A stretch of DNA of 64,000 bases from Marimonas arenosa (GTDB lineage Bacteria > Pseudomonadota > Alphaproteobacteria > Rhodobacterales > Rhodobacteraceae), in contig NZ_JANHAX010000002.1 of the NCBI RefSeq assembly GCF_030848945.1, forward strand, positions 558,001-622,000, in the 5' to 3' direction. The position numbers and the translations under genes were made by a program. Below the pieces are notes generated by a model. That model was not told where the DNA came from and ran no database searches. It saw only the letters and a program-made list of their open reading frames with translations. Each line of letters opens with the position of its first letter. Position 1 is the first letter of the stretch. Below, in pieces: positions 43,043 to 51,498 of this stretch.

Positions 43043-43788
43043 GGAATGTCCTTCAGGAGCTCTTCAACGCGTTGCTTGAACACCTCGTCGGCGGGAAACT
43101 GAAGGGCGGCTTCGAGTGCAGGTCGGGCCGGTGCGCCGATCCTGCGCAGGCCCGATTGCGCCGCGGCCAGAACCTCCGGATCATCTTCCGGATAGAGACC
43201 TGTGACGAGAGTTTCCGCCGATGACGGGTCAGCGATCCGTGACAGAGCTTGGAAGACAGCCGGTCGCACCGACCAGATATGGGATTTGCTTTCGAGGAAC
43301 CGGACATCGCGATCGTCGCCGAAGGCGGCCAGAGCCTCGATGGCCATGTGATCCATCCCGGCGAGATGCTCTTCGTTCAGATCGGCGATCTGCATCAGCA
43401 ACGGAACCGACCGGCGGTCGCCGAGACTGCCGAGGAGCGGGATGGCACAAGCCCAGAACCCGCGCCGCTGCGACAGGTCCTGTTCGAGGATCGTCAAAAG
43501 CACCGGTACACTGTCGTGGTTTGCCGCACCTTGCAGCGCGCAAATGGCGTGCATACGCGTCGTGCCGGGTTGCGCATCGTCGGTGGCGAGTGTTTCAAGG
43601 GCGACACGGACGGTCTCCGACGTCCGGTTCGCGAGACGGTCGAGGACGTCGATACGCTGTTCCTCGTCAGGGGCATTGCGCAGCAGTTCGAGAAGGGCCG
43701 CGTCGTCTGTTTGGCTGTCGGCGCGACCGGCGGTCGTGGCAGCAAGCGCGAGGGCCGCGGCCAGGAGTGAGAGAAAAAATCGGTTCAT
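43039..43788 (-). CDS. Secreted HEAT-repeat protein, operon gene 6
   Basis: This 249-residue protein starts with a signal peptide (MNRFFLSLLAAALALAATTAGRA). The mature part is built of alpha-helical HEAT/PBS-lyase-like repeats of about 35 residues, seen in NAPDEEQRIDVLDRLANR, MHAICALQGAANHDSVPVLL, IPLLGSLGDRRSVPLLMQI and LAAAQSGLRRIGAPARPALEA. Such solenoids bind proteins or scaffold complexes. There is no enzymatic signature. It lies three bases after the previous gene and overlaps the L,D-transpeptidase gene by four bases, so co-translation is likely. It should work in the periplasm. Confidence 0.82.
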   Translation of the reverse strand: MNRFFLSLLAAALALAATTAGRADSQTDDAALLELLRNAPDEEQRIDVLDRLANRTSETVRVALETLATDDAQPGTTRMHAICALQGAANHDSVPVLLTILEQDLSQRRGFWACAIPLLGSLGDRRSVPLLMQIADLNEEHLAGMDHMAIEALAAFGDDRDVRFLESKSHIWSVRPAVFQALSRIADPSSAETLVTGLYPEDDPEVLAAAQSGLRRIGAPARPALEAALQFPADEVFKQRVEELLKDIP

Positions 43789-43791
43789 GGT

Positions 43792-44370
43792 CTAACCCTC
43801 GTCAGGGGCCTGGCGTTGCTGAAACAACCACTCATCATACTCGAAGTCGGGCCCGATGAAGCCAAGGCAGGTGTCGTCGTAGCGCGTGCCGGGATAGACG
43901 CTGAGGATGCGCAGCCTGACCCATTGGTATTCGGCAGACCGGATCAGGGGAACCGGCAGCAGCCCCGGCTGGTCGGCGAGAACGAGCTGGGTGGGCGGGG
44001 TGCGGTCGGTCGTGATCTCGACCAGTTTCGGCCGCCCATTCTTGCGGAAGGTTTCGGGTGACTTGCCATATCCATTGGCGACGAGAAGTCGGCGGAAAGG
44101 GGCACCGTCGTCGATGAAAAGGGTAATCGTCTCGCCGATGCCCGGGCCACGTTCTCCTTCGCACCAGGCGGTGCGCGGGTTGCCGTCGGACAGGTTGCGC
44201 GGGCCGTAGCTGTTGCCCGCCTGTGGTGCGAGCGTGGAACTGACGCAGGTGTGAATGGCAAAGGCGAACTGGCCGCTACCCTGGGTGAAGCAGGTTTCCT
44301 CGGCTGTGGCGGGCGCGGGGGCAGAGAGAAGAACCGCGAACGCGATGCCTGCCAGTGAATTGAGGTGCAT
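43792..44370 (-). CDS. Secreted NADase-type glycan-binding (discoidin-like) protein, operon gene 5
   Basis: This 192-residue protein has a signal peptide (about residues 1-23, ending APATA before EETCF). The following part has the pattern VSSTLAPQAGNSYGPRNLSDGNPRTAWCEGERGPGIGE, shown here by its parts LAPQAGNSYGPRNL, SDGNPRTAWCEG and GIGETITLFIDD, then RRLLVANGYGKSPETFRKNGRPK. This is the F5/8 type C (discoidin) like 'NADase-type glycan-binding' domain. In streptomycete proteins such domains are fused to zinc ribbons, the domain that flanks it here in separate genes. Cys residues at several points may form disulfides. It precedes the HEAT gene by three bases. Confidence 0.78.
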   Translation of the reverse strand: MHLNSLAGIAFAVLLSAPAPATAEETCFTQGSGQFAFAIHTCVSSTLAPQAGNSYGPRNLSDGNPRTAWCEGERGPGIGETITLFIDDGAPFRRLLVANGYGKSPETFRKNGRPKLVEITTDRTPPTQLVLADQPGLLPVPLIRSAEYQWVRLRILSVYPGTRYDDTCLGFIGPDFEYDEWLFQQRQAPDEG

Positions 44371-44383
44371 GATCCGTCTCCGG

Positions 44384-45562
44384 TTATGATCGTTCAACGC
44401 GGTGGCCACACCGGGTGCAGAACTTGACGCCGGGCGCCAGCGTGGCCCCGCATTTGCCGCAGGTAGCCTTTGCAGGTTCAGCGGCAGCCAGGTTTGCGCC
44501 GCAGCTCGAGCAGAAGTTCTGGCCGGCGAGGTTTTCCGCCCCGCAAGCGCGGCAGCGCAGCACGGCTTCTGACGTGGCCGGTGGAGCTTCTGTCACGGGT
44601 GCCGCCTCGGGCGCGGCGGCGCCCGCCGACAACAAGGCGTCGAGATCGGCGGACAATGCGTCACCGGACAGAACGTTGAGCGTTGCTTTGTCTGGCATGT
44701 CATCGTCACCGGCAAGGGAGATCGCCCAGGTCTGCGCCCGGTTGGTCTGGTAGAGGCGGCGCTGCGTCGGTTTTCCCTGCCCCATGCGCAGGGTGACCGC
44801 GGCAAACCCTTCGATTTCCGCAAGTTGCTGGAACACCAGGCCGGTGGACGGCAGCGGCGCAAAACCATCGGTGTCTTCGATTACCATGCGGATATCCGCG
44901 AAACGCGCCAGAGAGACTTCGGCTTGCGGCAGTTTCGCAGGCAAGGGCAGCGAGAGCCCTTGCACCAGGCGCGATACCATCCAGCGTGGATCGTCGCTTT
45001 GCCGGAGGCCTTTGTCATAGCATCGTTCGAGGTCGGCGGCAGTGACCCGGATCTCCGGTGAGGGGTCGCGATCGGCCAGGGCTCGCCACAGGGTTTCCTG
45101 CTGACAGTCGATCAGACTGGCGAGCGCCAATAACTCGTCGAAGCTGAGTACAAAGCCCGGTGCTGTTTTGGGATCGGCTGGGGCGTCCGCCAACGGCGCG
45201 GAGATCATGCTTTTCAACATGCCAGCTGTCATGGGCCAGACGATCATATTGGCCCCTGCGTCGTTTCTGGAATAGGCCGCCATCGCACCGGAGGCGGAAG
45301 GACCATAGAAACTGACCCAGCTGCCGCCATCGGGCCAGGTTCTGATATCGACGGTGGTTTCCGGCGCGCAGAGCGTTGTCAGCGCCTCGCGCAGTTCAGT
45401 GAAGTCATCGGGAGTTTTGCGCGCGACCACGGAAAGATCAACCGCTGCCAGCGGCGACAGCGAAGAGGGCGTCGCGCCGACCTCGGTGATCATGGCGGCG
45501 ATTTCCTTGTCGCTCAGCACGTAGGTGCCGTTGCCGAAGGTTTGTGAGGTTTCGAGCTTCAT
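44384..45562 (-). CDS. Double zinc-ribbon protein, operon gene 4
   Basis: This 392-residue protein is soluble. Its first 320 residues form a mixed alpha/beta domain that I do not recognise; it may contain two related halves. An Ala/Pro linker leads to two zinc ribbons at the C-terminus: C337/C340 with C351/C354, and C368/C371 with C382/C385, both with CxxC-x10-CxxC spacing as in the first gene of the operon. It lacks a signal peptide, so it is cytosolic, while its partners are membrane-bound or secreted. It lies 39 bases after the giant gene and 13 before the discoidin-like gene. Confidence 0.75.
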   Translation of the reverse strand: MKLETSQTFGNGTYVLSDKEIAAMITEVGATPSSLSPLAAVDLSVVARKTPDDFTELREALTTLCAPETTVDIRTWPDGGSWVSFYGPSASGAMAAYSRNDAGANMIVWPMTAGMLKSMISAPLADAPADPKTAPGFVLSFDELLALASLIDCQQETLWRALADRDPSPEIRVTAADLERCYDKGLRQSDDPRWMVSRLVQGLSLPLPAKLPQAEVSLARFADIRMVIEDTDGFAPLPSTGLVFQQLAEIEGFAAVTLRMGQGKPTQRRLYQTNRAQTWAISLAGDDDMPDKATLNVLSGDALSADLDALLSAGAAAPEAAPVTEAPPATSEAVLRCRACGAENLAGQNFCSSCGANLAAAEPAKATCGKCGATLAPGVKFCTRCGHRVERS

Positions 45563-45601
45563 AGCGTCACTCCGGTTCGATAGGGGGCGTTCGGTTTCAC
45601 G

Positions 45602-48600
45602 TCAGCTCCGCGGCTGCAGTTTGATCAGGCTTTCCTGAAGCTTGGCGATATCGGTGTTGATTTCGGGAATGTCGCGGCCGCAGGCGCTGCGGATCGCGGC
45701 TTGCCCGGTGCCGGTGGGAATGCGATCGTTGCCGATATCGGCCATCACTTCGAGCACCGTCTTGTTGCCGCCGCCAGGTTTGGGGACGCTGGTCAGATTA
45801 TTGAAATAGTCGGGCATTTTCGCCCCGGCGCTTTTCTGGGCATCCAGCATCTGCTGAATGATCCGGTTTTGCTCTTTCACGGCGCCACGCGCGCCTTCGG
45901 CCAACCCGGCGGCCTTGGTATCGTAGTTTTTCGCGGCATGATCGGACTTGTAGCCGGTGATTTCGCTGGCGTGCTGGCCTTCGGCGTTGGTGTAGTTCGG
46001 CGCGTTTATGATGTGATCCTTGGGCGTTTCGCCCGGGCGCAGGCGATAGGATTCTGCGTCCATCGGATGGGTGTAATTGATTTCCTGTGCCTTTCGGTTG
46101 ATGCCCAGATTCCGGCACGTCTCGTCGATCGCATCGTTCATGAGATCCGGATTGACGGGCTTGCCCGTCAGCTTGTCGATGATCTGACGGTTATCCGGGT
46201 TGTAGAAGTCGAGGTCCTGACCAACCGAATTCTTGGGCGTTCCGTCAGGGTGGGTTTTCGGGCCGCTGGCGCTTGTCAGGTCGCTGGCCCGCGGCGGACG
46301 CTCGACACCGTCTGAATCGACCACGACGAACCGCTGACTGCCGTCGGACAGTTTCTTCGAGTTCAGGTTGTCGATGGTTCCCTCGAACAGAGGCTCGGTG
46401 CGGTATTTCTGCACGTTCTGATAAAACGCCTCGTTCACCTCCGGCGACTGGTTGTTGAGCTGGATTTTCGAGTTGCGGCTTTCCAGCGCCCGGTTGATCG
46501 CGGCGCGCACGTCGGCGTCCGAGGCGTCGGGGTTGTTCATCAGTTCCAGCACCTTGTTGGCCCGCTCGGTTCCGATCCTGACATTGGCGTGGAATTCCGC
46601 GTCGAGATCGATATCCGCCTGGGTCATCTTGATCGGGCGTTGGTGCGTGGGCGTGTTGAGGTCGATGTCGAGATCGCCGTCGGGGCTGTCCTTGAAGGTG
46701 TTGCGGTGGAATAGGCCCTGGCCACGGTTGAAATCGTCGATGATGTTCGTGACGGCGTGGGCGGTGGACGGCACCGAGGCGAGCTCGGCCGTGATCTCGG
46801 CGCCTTTGCGGCCGATCGACAGGTTGGCCTGGGCCGATTTGACCTGCCAGTCCTTGATGTTCTGCACGTGCTTCTGCAGGTCGTCCGACGCGGCGCTTGC
46901 CTTTTGCTTGGCTTCGTCGAGCTGTTTGTTCAGGGCATCGACGGCGCCGGTATCGCCGCGCTGCTTGGCCTCGTCGATCAGTTGCTGAATGTCGCGGACA
47001 TCGCGCATCGCGTCGTCGAATTTCTCCAGGTTCGACGGCCCGGTCTTGACCGCATCGTAACCGAACATGCCGGGGCGCAATTCGACACCTTCGCCTTTTC
47101 GCACTTTGTCGGCCGCGGCGATGCCGTCTTTGACCTTCTTGACGAAGTCGGGATCCTGGGTCAGCAGCGACGGATCTTTCACGATGGCCGCGGCAATATC
47201 GTAGCCGTCTTTTGCGGCTTGTTTTGTGTGGCCCCAAAGGCCCGGCTTGCGGATCTTGTCGTTGTAGTCCGAGACCCGCGTATTTTCGTTGTTCACTGCG
47301 TTGACGATATGGTTCTTCTGCTGCTGGACGTTGCGGATATGCGCGCGCAGGTCGTCGCGCTGGCCACGCAGTTCGTTGGCCAGCCAGCTATCGCCGTCAC
47401 GTTCGGCCTGGGCGATCCGGTCGTTGATGTCGTTATAGGCATCCAGCGCATTGCGTTCCATCTGGTTGAGGCTATTGATGTGCTTGTCGAGCCCCTCGGT
47501 GGTGACATCGTAGGTGATCAGGCCCGGTTTCCATTCGGTTGAATACTTGGTGCCGGCATAATCGGGCACGTCACCCATCTCGGGCGGTTCCGGCCGTTTG
47601 CGCCAGCTGTCGGTGTTGGGATCGAACCCGTATCCCTGTCGCTCCATCTTCTCGGCGTGCAGGTCATCCTTGGGTCGCCAGCTGTTCGTGTTCGGATCCC
47701 AATCCATGTTGTCCGGGTCGGGATTGTTTCGCATCGACCATTCGGGGTCGTTGTAGCGGGTGCCGCCATCGCGGGTGTCGGGCTGTCCTGCATCGGGTTC
47801 GGCTTGCGTGCCAGCGGTCGTATCCGGTTCGCCGCCGCCCGGCCGATCGCCGCGGTTCCAGTCGGGACCGGTATCGGTCTGGTCATCTGCGCCCTCAACA
47901 GGTGGTTCATTCGTTGTGTCTTCGCCAGGTTGGTCCGCCCCGCCGCCGTCGCCGTCACTGGGTTTCGTGACGTCATCGCCCGGCTTGGCGCCACCGCCGC
48001 CGTCCGTCTGCCCCGACGCGCCGTCATCGGCGGTCACGATCACGATGCTCCCGTCGGGACCGGTCGCAACACCCCTCAGCCCGCCGCCATCATCGTCGCT
48101 GTGCGGAGCATTCTGCCAATCGTGGTATTTCTGCGTCGGATTGCCGTTGGCATCGAAATAGCCGTTACGGATCATCCAGTCGCGCGCCGCGTCGCCGTCG
48201 AGAATCCGGGTGTTGTCACTGTCCCCGCCGGTGCCGTCGGGGCCAATGTCGAGATCGACATCCACATCGAGGCCCAGCGCGTTGAGCGCCTGGGCGAAGG
48301 CCGCGCCGAACCCGGCCGCAATCGCCGGCGGCACGCCGGTCATCACCGCTTCGATCGAGCCGCCCTTCTGCAGGTAGATCAGGACGTTTTCCGGTGTCAC
48401 CGGCGCATTGCCCATGTATTCCGGCCAGCCGCCGTCATGCGCCAGCGCCGCCAGCGGCACGCCGATCAGGGCCGCCGTCGCGCCGCCCAGGGCAAACAGC
48501 AGGAACATGGAGTTCACGCCCGTCGGGGCGAACCGCTGCATCAGACCAACCGCCATCGCGCCGGCCAGAAGCAACAGCCCGAGTTGCGTGCCGTCCGGCG

Positions 48601-49423
48601 TCAGCATGGTGTTGAGCAAGAACCCCAGTGACGAGGCAAACAGCGCAACATAGCCAACCGCCATGCCATGCGCTTTCACCGTTGCGCCGCGGAAGGTCGA
48701 GAACGCCGTGGTCCAGGCTGTCCGGGCGAGGAGCGCGATGACCGACCCGGCACGCGACGCGAAAAGCGCACCGACGCCGATGGCCAGCGACATGTTGGCG
48801 GTGCCGCTGACCAAAGTTCCCATCACCAGAGCAAGACCGAGACCGGCCGCAACAACCGCCAGTGCGTCGATACGTTTCTGCGCCAGATAGGCCGAGACCG
48901 CGGCAATTTTCGCGCGCAAGGGAATCCGTTTTTTCTTGCGCCCGAACGGCCAGAGCCGCGACAGAAGTGACATGATAACGGCCGAGCCGATCATCCACAT
49001 CACCATCACCGAGACCGTGTTGTCCCCGAGCGCCAGAAAGGCGCTGACACCGGATGTCTTCTGAAAGCCATTGTTGACGACCGCCAGCAGATAGGTGTGC
49101 ACCAGAAGACCCGCGACCCCGAACAGCACCGTAATCGGCAGACGGCGCAGGAAGGTGGCGATGGTTTTTCTCAGGATCACGGCGAGCAGAGGCAGAAACC
49201 GGTCAGGCAGTGTGCTCTCGCCGGGGACTGTTTTTTCCGGCGCGCCACGCTCGGAGACCGGCACGAAGGTACCGTTTTCGTCATCGATGGCGTATTCCTT
49301 GCCGTCGACGGTTTTGAAGCGCAGCGCCGCAACCTTGTCCGCATACTCGGTGGGCGAAATGACCCTGGCCGCGCGGGCCGATTTGAGCGCCACATATTGT
49401 TTCAGAAGCTCGTCACGCGTCAT
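45602..49423 (-). CDS. Giant multidomain membrane protein, operon gene 3
   Basis: This 1273-residue protein has no family that I recognise. Residues 1-55 form a SHOCT-like cytosolic head (DELLKQYVALKSARAARVISPTEYADKVAAL). Residues 95-385 hold about seven membrane helices. Residues 390-560 are an Asp/Gly/Pro-rich linker that also contains WMIRNGYFDANGNPTQKYHDWQ. Two copies of a short repeat follow (WDPNTNSWR at 575-583, FDPNTDSWR at 600-608). Residues 640-900 are largely helical, with probable coiled coil. Residues 985-1273 look like a compact C-terminal domain with conserved-looking NYTHPMDAESYRLRPGETP. The design resembles polymorphic-toxin-like proteins but no toxin motif is visible. Confidence 0.75.
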   Translation of the reverse strand: MTRDELLKQYVALKSARAARVISPTEYADKVAALRFKTVDGKEYAIDDENGTFVPVSERGAPEKTVPGESTLPDRFLPLLAVILRKTIATFLRRLPITVLFGVAGLLVHTYLLAVVNNGFQKTSGVSAFLALGDNTVSVMVMWMIGSAVIMSLLSRLWPFGRKKKRIPLRAKIAAVSAYLAQKRIDALAVVAAGLGLALVMGTLVSGTANMSLAIGVGALFASRAGSVIALLARTAWTTAFSTFRGATVKAHGMAVGYVALFASSLGFLLNTMLTPDGTQLGLLLLAGAMAVGLMQRFAPTGVNSMFLLFALGGATAALIGVPLAALAHDGGWPEYMGNAPVTPENVLIYLQKGGSIEAVMTGVPPAIAAGFGAAFAQALNALGLDVDVDLDIGPDGTGGDSDNTRILDGDAARDWMIRNGYFDANGNPTQKYHDWQNAPHSDDDGGGLRGVATGPDGSIVIVTADDGASGQTDGGGGAKPGDDVTKPSDGDGGGADQPGEDTTNEPPVEGADDQTDTGPDWNRGDRPGGGEPDTTAGTQAEPDAGQPDTRDGGTRYNDPEWSMRNNPDPDNMDWDPNTNSWRPKDDLHAEKMERQGYGFDPNTDSWRKRPEPPEMGDVPDYAGTKYSTEWKPGLITYDVTTEGLDKHINSLNQMERNALDAYNDINDRIAQAERDGDSWLANELRGQRDDLRAHIRNVQQQKNHIVNAVNNENTRVSDYNDKIRKPGLWGHTKQAAKDGYDIAAAIVKDPSLLTQDPDFVKKVKDGIAAADKVRKGEGVELRPGMFGYDAVKTGPSNLEKFDDAMRDVRDIQQLIDEAKQRGDTGAVDALNKQLDEAKQKASAASDDLQKHVQNIKDWQVKSAQANLSIGRKGAEITAELASVPSTAHAVTNIIDDFNRGQGLFHRNTFKDSPDGDLDIDLNTPTHQRPIKMTQADIDLDAEFHANVRIGTERANKVLELMNNPDASDADVRAAINRALESRNSKIQLNNQSPEVNEAFYQNVQKYRTEPLFEGTIDNLNSKKLSDGSQRFVVVDSDGVERPPRASDLTSASGPKTHPDGTPKNSVGQDLDFYNPDNRQIIDKLTGKPVNPDLMNDAIDETCRNLGINRKAQEINYTHPMDAESYRLRPGETPKDHIINAPNYTNAEGQHASEITGYKSDHAAKNYDTKAAGLAEGARGAVKEQNRIIQQMLDAQKSAGAKMPDYFNNLTSVPKPGGGNKTVLEVMADIGNDRIPTGTGQAAIRSACGRDIPEINTDIAKLQESLIKLQPRS

Positions 49424-50465
49424 CGTTCTCTCCCGGGTATTTCTCGTACAGCTGCGTCAAGGTCGCCGCGGACAAATGCACCGCCCCTTTCAAGGTTCCG
49501 ATCCACATGCCCCCCGACCCGTCGGACCGGATCACCGTCACTTCAGCATCGGGCAGGCCATCCTGCACGCCGAGCGTGGCTAAGGTTTTGCCGTCGCGGC
49601 GCAGGGTCAGGCCGTCATATTCATGCCCGAACCACATCCCCCCGTAGGCATCCTGGAACAGGCTGCGAACCTTCGGTCCGGCCAGGTCGGCATCGGTCAG
49701 AACCGCGGTGATCTTCCAACCGTCCGACATGGAGTCCAGTCGTGCGGCGCCGCCCTTGGAATAGAAACCCGTGCCGACCCAGATCCTGCTGTCTCGGTCC
49801 TGCATCAGCGATGTCACCTGTGGGTGCGGCAGGCCTTCGGCCACGCCCCAGGCGGACCAATCTTCTCCCTCAAGTCGCAACAGACCATGCTTGACGCTCC
49901 CAACCCACAAGCCACCCTGTGTGTCGGCCAGCAATGCCGTGATTTCGACGCCGCCGACCGGCAGTTCGACATGGGTTGCCGTACCATCCGGCGAGATCCG
50001 GAATAGCCCACTGTCGCCCCCGGCCCAGAGCCGCCCCAGAGTATCGAGTGCCAGCGCGCGCATTTGTCCACCCGGTCCCCGCGCGACGTCGCTCGAGCTT
50101 TCGTTTTCCCCGTCAACACGCGACAGACCAGCCCGATGCGCGATCCAGATCATCCCGCTAGCATCGACCGCGATTGCCCGAACCATTGGTTCGTCTTCGA
50201 CCCCGTCGACCTTCACTGTGGTCACGTGGCCTTGCGCACCGACCTTGGCCAAGCCCTCGATCCCGGCGAGCCAGACCGTTTTGCTGCCGGCCAGGATGTC
50301 CTGAACCTGCATCTGGGGCGCAACATGGCGCCAGCCTTGGGGCGCGACGTAGTCGATGTGGGTGGGAAACAGAGACCACACCGCCACCCCGGCAGCAAGC
50401 AGCCAGAAACCAGCAAGCGACACCGCGGTTCGGTATCTGTTCTTGATCGGTTGCAGGTTTTCCAA
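49413..50465 (-). CDS. Membrane-anchored seven-bladed beta-propeller, operon gene 2
   Basis: This 350-residue protein has one N-terminal membrane helix (about residues 14-33) and then seven repeats of about 40 residues with the two-component-regulator propeller motif. The blade signatures, in order, are SKTVWLAGIEGLAKV, SGMIWIAHRAGLSRV, LGRLWAGGDSGLFRI, QGGLWVGSVKHGLLRL, DSRIWVGTG, YGGMWFGHEYDGLTL and SGGMWIGTLKGAVHL. This predicts one complete seven-bladed propeller in the periplasm, without the kinase part usually found in such sensors. The start is read as a TTG at 50465 preceded by AGAGGGA, because later starts would lose the helix. It overlaps the giant gene by 11 bases. Confidence 0.75.
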   Translation of the reverse strand: MENLQPIKNRYRTAVSLAGFWLLAAGVAVWSLFPTHIDYVAPQGWRHVAPQMQVQDILAGSKTVWLAGIEGLAKVGAQGHVTTVKVDGVEDEPMVRAIAVDASGMIWIAHRAGLSRVDGENESSSDVARGPGGQMRALALDTLGRLWAGGDSGLFRISPDGTATHVELPVGGVEITALLADTQGGLWVGSVKHGLLRLEGEDWSAWGVAEGLPHPQVTSLMQDRDSRIWVGTGFYSKGGAARLDSMSDGWKITAVLTDADLAGPKVRSLFQDAYGGMWFGHEYDGLTLRRDGKTLATLGVQDGLPDAEVTVIRSDGSGGMWIGTLKGAVHLSAATLTQLYEKYPGENDDA

Positions 50466-50482
50466 GCTGGCCCGTCCCTCTG

Positions 50483-51331
50483 TTAAAGCCCGATGAATCC
50501 GACGGTGGAAAAGCTGGCCATGATCGCGGCGCCGATCCAGCCGAGCGTGACCACGAGCCGGCGCAAGTCGGGCGGCGAGCCCGCGCGCGCGTACAACGCG
50601 ACCTGTGCCGCGAGTATGGAAACGACCAGGGCGGCACCGAAGGACAGGAACAGAAGCGTGTCGTCGCTGACGCTGTAACCTGAAAGGAACGTCATTGCCG
50701 GGCTGCCGATTGCCACGGCCCAGCCGACGAGCCACAGAAGCGTGACGATGATCGCCCGGGTCCTGATCCCGGTGCAAACGCGCGGCACGGCTTTGCACAG
50801 GATCACGCCCGCCACGAACCCTCCCAGCAAGCCGCCGAGACCAAACCCGACCGCAGCGCCGGGAAGGGTGTAACCCCAACCCGGATCATAACCGTAGCGG
50901 TCAAAGAACTCGGCGTGGCGGAGTCGGTTTTCTTCCCAGAAGTAGCCCATGAACAGACCAAGTGGTGCCCATCCCGCGAGCCACGCAATTCCCCATGACA
51001 ACCCCGATCTCATGATGTCGGTCGCCGACATGGTACCCGGCGCATCAGGCGGTGCGGCAGCCACCGCCTTGTCGGCTTCTTCTCGTGCGGCACCTGGATC
51101 CAGTTTCTGGTCGGCCTGGACAGGCGCGGAGGGAGTCTCGGAGCGTTGTGAACGGTTCTCTGATCCGGGCGTTGGCGGGGCGCCTGGTTCGTTGAAAGAC
51201 GGTCTCGGTTCAGAACTTTCGCGCACCGCATCCTTGGACGGCGCGACGGGCGACCCGCACGCGCCGCAGAACAACGCTCCTTCTGGCAAAATGGACCCAC
51301 ACTCGCCGCAAAACTTAGGGTTTTCGGTCAT
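50483..51331 (-). CDS. Zinc-ribbon membrane protein, operon gene 1
   Basis: This 282-residue protein starts with a zinc ribbon, CGECGSILPEGALFCGAC (Cys8/11 and Cys22/25, x10 spacing). A hydrophilic Pro/Ser/Glu linker (about 30-100) follows, then five hydrophobic helices at about 111-132, 155-180, 193-213, 224-248 and 258-282. Between helices 1 and 2 is an aromatic loop with FFDRYGYDPGWGY. It is probably an inner-membrane protein with the ribbon in the cytosol. Ribbons of this type occur in proteins with many functions. It leads the operon; the propeller gene starts 17 bases after its end. The ATG at 51331 lies behind AGAGAGAA. Confidence 0.78.
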   Translation of the reverse strand: MTENPKFCGECGSILPEGALFCGACGSPVAPSKDAVRESSEPRPSFNEPGAPPTPGSENRSQRSETPSAPVQADQKLDPGAAREEADKAVAAAPPDAPGTMSATDIMRSGLSWGIAWLAGWAPLGLFMGYFWEENRLRHAEFFDRYGYDPGWGYTLPGAAVGFGLGGLLGGFVAGVILCKAVPRVCTGIRTRAIIVTLLWLVGWAVAIGSPAMTFLSGYSVSDDTLLFLSFGAALVVSILAAQVALYARAGSPPDLRRLVVTLGWIGAAIMASFSTVGFIGL

Positions 51332-51498
51332 TTCTCTTCTCTCTTCCGAATTTGCATTTTGACACTGCTGACGCCCAGCAGCGTTGATTCCGGTCAAAGT
51401 CGCAGGGATGACGTCGTGTTACACGGAGAAATCTGCGATGGTCCGGCTGCGCCGCAGCCAGCCAAGCGTGACGCGAAGGTGGTTAGGGAACGTGCAGC
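51332..51498. promoter_or_regulatory. Divergent control region for the seven-gene operon and the ABC importer
   Basis: This 167-base gap separates two divergent transcription units and must hold both promoters. Small inverted repeats are seen (GCTG...CAGC, and GGCTGCG-C-CGCAGCC near 51445-51460), but I cannot assign them to a known regulator. I found no convincing Fur, Irr or RirA site despite the iron-type transporter downstream. Confidence 0.45.

Noticed and set aside
45602..49423. Classification of the giant protein as a polymorphic toxin
   Set aside because: The overall layout fits, but no toxin-domain motif, RHS repeats or immunity gene can be seen, so I left it as unknown.
51332..51498. 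Fur/RirA/Irr box upstream of the iron-type importer
   Set aside because: Searched by eye for the palindromic and iron-rhizobial motifs; none matched convincingly.
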